Assembly (NCBI GenBank): GCA_029817715.1
Contig: JARUPY010000465.1
Location: 4,267,501 to 4,331,500, forward strand
Length of the DNA stretch: 64,000 nucleotides
Direction of reading: 5' to 3'
Source of the DNA: Melastoma dodecandrum
Taxonomy: Eukaryota > Streptophyta > Magnoliopsida > Myrtales > Melastomataceae
The notes below the pieces were generated by a model. It saw nothing but the letters and a program-made list of their open reading frames with translations. It did no database searches and was not told where the DNA came from. The first letter of the stretch is position 1, and every line of letters starts with the position of its first letter. The translations under genes were made by a program, and so were the position numbers. Of the stretch, positions 60,155 through 64,000 are shown in pieces.

Positions 60155-60598
60155 TTACATTTAATGTTTTTTATCTTCAAAAAAACATTCCCCGGAGTTC
60201 TTTTATCATATTTTACCAATTTGGTTTGTTTTGACCAAGCCAATTTTGCCTCCCACTCGAAGGACAAAAAGATCATCAAAATTAATGCCCCATTATTACC
60301 AACCAACCCCCCCCCCCCCATCTCCTTCTCCAATCCCACGCGGTTTCGGTTGCTTGGTTGTCTGTTATTTTACCCCCAAATCTCACGTGATTGAGGGTGA
60401 GATACGACGTTGATTTCTTTCTTCTGGACCAATCCAGATTGACCAAACTTTGTTGAATTTCAACTGTAAGAAGAACCCGACAGATTTTGTCAGAGTTTTA
60501 TTAGCTGGCATTGTCTGATGCCCCCCCCCCCCCCCAAGTTGTTCAATTACTCCTTCCTAGCTACTCCGTAACATTAACACCCGCAGATTGTATTTTAA
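60155..60598. other. Region between tRNA-Phe and the MYB relic
   Basis: Holds two C runs (60307-60319 and 60521-60535). No gene is supported, and the expected first half of the MYB domain is not found here. Confidence 0.5.
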
Positions 60599-61057
60599 AC
60601 CCCTCACGGTAACATCAAGGGCAGGTCCGGCAAGTCATGCAGGCTAAGGTGGTGCAACCAGCTCAACCCCCACGTCGAGCACCGCCCGTTCTCCCCAGAC
60701 GAAGATGAGGCCATCCTGGCTGCGCACGCCAGGTACGGCAACCGGTGGGCCACCATCGCCAGGCTTCTCCCTGGTAGGACTGACAATGCTGTAAAGAACC
60801 ACTGGAACTCGACCCTGAAGCGGAGGGCCACCAAGGGGGTCCCCAGAGGGGACTGCGAGGTGTCTGCTGGGGGAGACGAGTATGAGGACCCGTTAACGGA
60901 GTTGACCCTGGGGATTGGTGGGGTAGGCGGAAGCAGGGTGGCGGATGCGGAGGGGTGCCGGCGAGGGGAGTTGCCGGAGGGGTTTTGGGAGGTGATGAAG
61001 GGGGTGATTGCCCAGGAAGTTAGGGAGTACGTTAATAATTCTAACTGGGCCGAGTGA
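60599..61057 (+). pseudogene. 5'-truncated R2R3-MYB (MYB44/73-like) relic
   Basis: Open from 60599 to the TGA at 61055-61057. It starts within repeat R2 ([17 protein letters not shown]) and has a complete R3 ([49 protein letters not shown]), typical of subgroup 22 factors (MYB44, 70, 73, 77). The first part of R2 and any ATG are missing: an in-frame TAA lies at 60596-60598, and subgroup 22 genes normally have no intron. The C-terminus ([12 protein letters not shown]...) is also short. Either it is a truncated duplicate, or a first exon lies where I cannot recognise it. Confidence 0.75.
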
Positions 61058-62281
61058 TTTCAATCCAAGTTTTGATTTTGCTCCATTGTTAGACAAAAGA
61101 ACGAAAGAAAAGAAGCAGAAAGCTCCGTTTTTGTTGATTTACTGCTTAATCAAGGATTAGATCAGTTGTCGATCTTACAAAAGTTCAAAAAATGATAGTG
61201 GCAAAACTTGTTCACCAAGCCGACCAAAGAAGCCTAGTAGTTTGAAACCCATTCCTGGCCCATACATACAGTCAGCAGGCATGCTCCCCCGCCGGAGGAG
61301 TCGCATAGCTCTAGTGGTCCTGCGGCAGTTACACGTTCTGCGTCGAACAATTCACACATTCGTAAGTATTCAATCGGCATCAAAGCCTCATAACCGATGG
61401 CCGAAACCTAGCGGTGGATGCATTGTCGAATTCGCATAGGAAGAGAAACGAAAAAGACACGGAGTTTGGGATCGACCGCGGCCGTGCTGGAGCGGAGCGT
61501 TTGACAGAATTTAGGAACACAAAATCCAGGAAGAATTCCTGGGTTTTGTAAAATTCATTTTATGGATTCCATCTCAGACAAGTCGGTCGGCACAACATCC
61601 GTAACGGACTATAAAAAAATCCGTAAAAAAGTATTTATCATTTTTTAATTGACTAGGTCCGGATCCAAGCAAAAGTTTCTCCCAAGACCATAACTAGTGG
61701 GCTTCAGCTTAGGCTTGGGCTTCCTGAACAAGGTTCGAGACGAATTCTCAGGAGGCTTCATTTTTCCTCAGGGTCAAAGCCTGAGCCCACTGTGTACGTT
61801 ACATTGGCCTGGGTCCAAAGTAAAGGCCCACATACAGAAGCCCATATTGAAACCATAATTATAGACAGTAGCCCAAGCCCACAGGTATGGGCTTTTTGTT
61901 CCCGAGCGAAGGAATGCGGCTCGGCTCCATCCGGCGAACACAACACGACCTAAAACTCCCCCTCTCTTCCTCGTCTGAAAATGCAAATTACCCGACCCTG
62001 GGAGAACGCCCCTTGTCCATACCTACTCTGTCACCCACCTTCAGTGATCGGATCTTCCTCAGCCAGTCTGAACAGAAGCTTTCTCCGTCGAAGGAAGCCG
62101 CTGCGTCCCTGGCCGTTGACCACCAGCGATGGGATTGGACTACCCGAATGAAGTTACTCTCTTTGGACTTGCCGACCTTTAATGCAATTGACCCTTCAAA
62201 GCTTTGATCTTTTACACACGTCATCGCTTGACTGAATCGAAGCATCCTCGGGAAGGTGGCCACGGGCAGAAGCAATCGTGG
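61058..62281. other. Intergenic and OSB upstream region
   Basis: No gene is supported. Opposing open frames at 61887-62207 (+) and 61988-62383 (-) lack family motifs. The OSB leader probably lies within the last few hundred bases. Confidence 0.4.
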
Positions 62282-63633
62282 ATGAAAACCTACCAACTGC
62301 CTACTTTCATCGCCGCGATGAAGAAGGGATTGCGCATCCCGTCTCCCGTTGACGGCAGCGGCGGCGGAAGCTCTTCGTATCATCGCGCCCTGAAACTACA
62401 ACGCCCAACTGTCATTAAGTGGCAGGATCGGCTGGCCAACTCTGTCAGCTTGATCGGTTCTGTTCTCTTCTCGCCAAATCAGTCCAACACTGACAACGAT
62501 CGGTTCGGCGTTCACACCCTGCTCCGCGTGAAGAGTACTCGTGACTTTGGGTTCGTGCCGAATCTTGTTCTGTAGAGACTTGATTTCACCTCAAGCATTA
62601 ATTAGATTTGAGATGAGAGGGGCGTGTTTAGATTGCGTAGGAAGCAGGTGATGTTGGGATTTTCCGCTACTTGATCAGAGGGAGCCCTGGTAATCTAGGC
62701 AATGATTGACTTAAAAACCACGAGTTTTTGCTCTGATCTATAACGAGTTTGTTAACTAGAGTTTACCCTTATTTTGTGGAAGAAGTGCTGATCGTGTTTT
62801 TGTCTCTCCTATTTACATCATTCTTGCTGTAAAACCAGCTAACTCTTGGACCCATAACTGAACAGGATAATGCTTAGCATGTGGGATGAGATGGCTGAGA
62901 TAGCATCGAAACATTTACGCCGCAACGACTGGATTTACGTCTCAGGGAGACTAGAAAGCTATACTAAAGCTTCTGAAGATGGTCAAACTAAAATCAAGTT
63001 CCAGGTGACGACGATTCTCTAATCATCATCTAGCACAATCATCAGACAGTTATTTTGTTTTATATACTACAAATTGTCGCTTAGGTTTTACTTTCCTGGT
63101 AGGTGCAAGTCAAAGAACTGAATTATGTTGCTCCTATTCTCCGGCCATATCGTCCTGCAGAAACAGAAGTAAAGAATTCAGGTGGGATGAATTTCTGTCC
63201 CTGTTCAGGACAAAATAATGTGTGGTCTCAGCATAAGTTGGGTATTTTTTTCTCCATGTTTCGTTCCCTTTGATCATTATACTGAAGCTCTACGCGTGTT
63301 CCCATGGAAAATCTTTTAGGAACTGGTTCTCTGGAAAGCCACAAGTACCGTCTTCACTTATGGCAAGTGTTTTTTGCCAATCCGAGTGACTGGTGGGACA
63401 ATAGGAAGAAGAAGGCAAACTCCAGACAACCCGACTTCAGGCATAAAGATACTAATGAAGCTCTTTGGTTAAGTCCATATGACCCTCCCTGGGTTAAGAG
63501 ACAACTGGAGGTACTGGACTTGGCATGGGAGCAGGGCCGTTCTACAGATGCCGGGTCGAAGCGTGTCATCCTTTGGGACTACGACGAAGACTACGACGTC
63601 AGCAGGCTGCTAGGGGTTGCCCTGCGGGACTAA
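62282..63633 (+). CDS. OSB: OSB-type organellar single-stranded DNA-binding protein
   Basis: Plant-specific organelle ssDNA-binding protein; OSB1 in Arabidopsis limits mitochondrial DNA recombination. Exons 62282-62550, 62866-63004, 63103-63181 and 63320-63633, 266 aa, or 254 aa from the ATG at 62318. The OB/SSB-like domain reads LANSVSLIGSVLFSP, FGVHTLLRVKS, MWDEMAEIASKHLRRNDWIY, then VSGRLESYTKA. The C-terminal PDF motif reads HLWQVFFANPSDWWDNRK, then QPDFRHKDTNEALWL. The N-terminus is basic and Ser-rich, fitting a transit peptide, but it is short and an additional upstream exon is possible. Only one PDF motif is seen. Confidence 0.88.
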
Positions 63634-64000
63634 CAACTGCAGCTCAGCATGTCTGGCAATGACTGCTGTGTCAAGTTGGTTGCCGGTGCAGATATTTGCT
63701 TCTGGACCGCAAAAGCTCCCTGTGGATTCCACGGGCTTATCATCATCAAACAGGAGACTTGAAAACTTGACAACTTTTTGGGTTGGGGAGGTAAGTGTCA
63801 AAATTGACTTAAATTCTTCATTACATACTCGAGTGACGTTCTAGTTGTCTCTCTTTTCTTTCTTGGTTCCCATTTTCCCACGGGGTCTCCATGGTCCGAA
63901 TCATGTCCTTTTGATTTTCTCTGGCGTCTCTATGGCGGTGACCTCTTTGAGCTCACTTCAGCATGTGGTGGTATATGGCATCCCCTTAGGAACACAGATC
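63634..64000. other. OSB 3' flank to window end
   Basis: No further exon recognised. Confidence 0.4.

Noticed and set aside
61988..62383. 131-codon minus-strand frame with a presequence-like start
   Set aside because: Overlaps the OSB first exon in antisense, has no recognisable domain and no splice support.

Overview
This is nuclear DNA of a flowering plant. The evidence is spliced genes with GT-AG introns, plastid and organelle genes that live in the nucleus (TIC22, a heme oxygenase HO2 type, uroporphyrinogen-III synthase, an OSB single-stranded DNA-binding protein, a WEB1-type chloroplast-movement protein), and plant transposons. Nothing in the sequence fixes the species. I see no bacterial, viral or CRISPR content.

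Layout. 0.4-11.5 kb is a dense gene block: alpha-amylase (+), a VID27/CYPRO4 (DEM) protein (+), WEB1-like coiled-coil protein (-) and TIC22 (-). 11.7-14.1 kb holds a Mutator-type MITE with a perfect 9-bp target duplication, a small EF-hand gene (+) and an unrecognised broken coding relic (-). 14.4-22.1 kb has two minus-strand genes, a lipin-type phosphatidate phosphatase (12 exons) and a PP2C phosphatase (9 exons, 428 aa). 22.1-26.4 kb is mostly gene-free, with a copia-like solo LTR flanked by CGCGA. 26.4-29.2 kb is a patatin-like lipase gene that is clearly dead: three in-frame stops, a foldback element in intron 1 and a Mutator-like element inside exon 2. It converges on a PIG-M GPI mannosyltransferase gene (-, 29.5-31.2 kb).

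31.4-40.6 kb is a nest of transposons. A diverged foldback repeat seems to hold a defective two-gene PIF/Harbinger element (DDE transposase plus Myb/SANT-like protein). That element carries a 3.2-kb LTR-like unit flanked by CACGT and a 1.2-kb solo LTR flanked by GGAGG, the second sitting inside a minisatellite. 40.9-47.2 kb is a SERAC1-like protein (long helical N-terminal part plus alpha/beta hydrolase, 1,227 aa) with a LINE relic in intron 2. Then come HO2 (47.6-49.2 kb), two tandem RBP47-type RNA-binding protein genes (50.5-56.1 kb), UROS with a duplicated last exon (56.8-59.7 kb), tRNA-Phe(GAA), a 5'-truncated R2R3-MYB relic and an OSB gene (62.3-63.6 kb).

The genes are unrelated housekeeping and regulatory genes with no operon-like logic. 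UROS and HO2 both belong to tetrapyrrole metabolism and lie about 8 kb apart, probably by chance. Exon limits were placed by hand from GT/AG sites, reading phase and remembered family sequence; for every multi-exon gene the exon lengths add up to an open frame. I found no convincing new biological system. The most unusual material is the patatin pseudogene, the nested transposon block and the duplicated UROS terminal exon.
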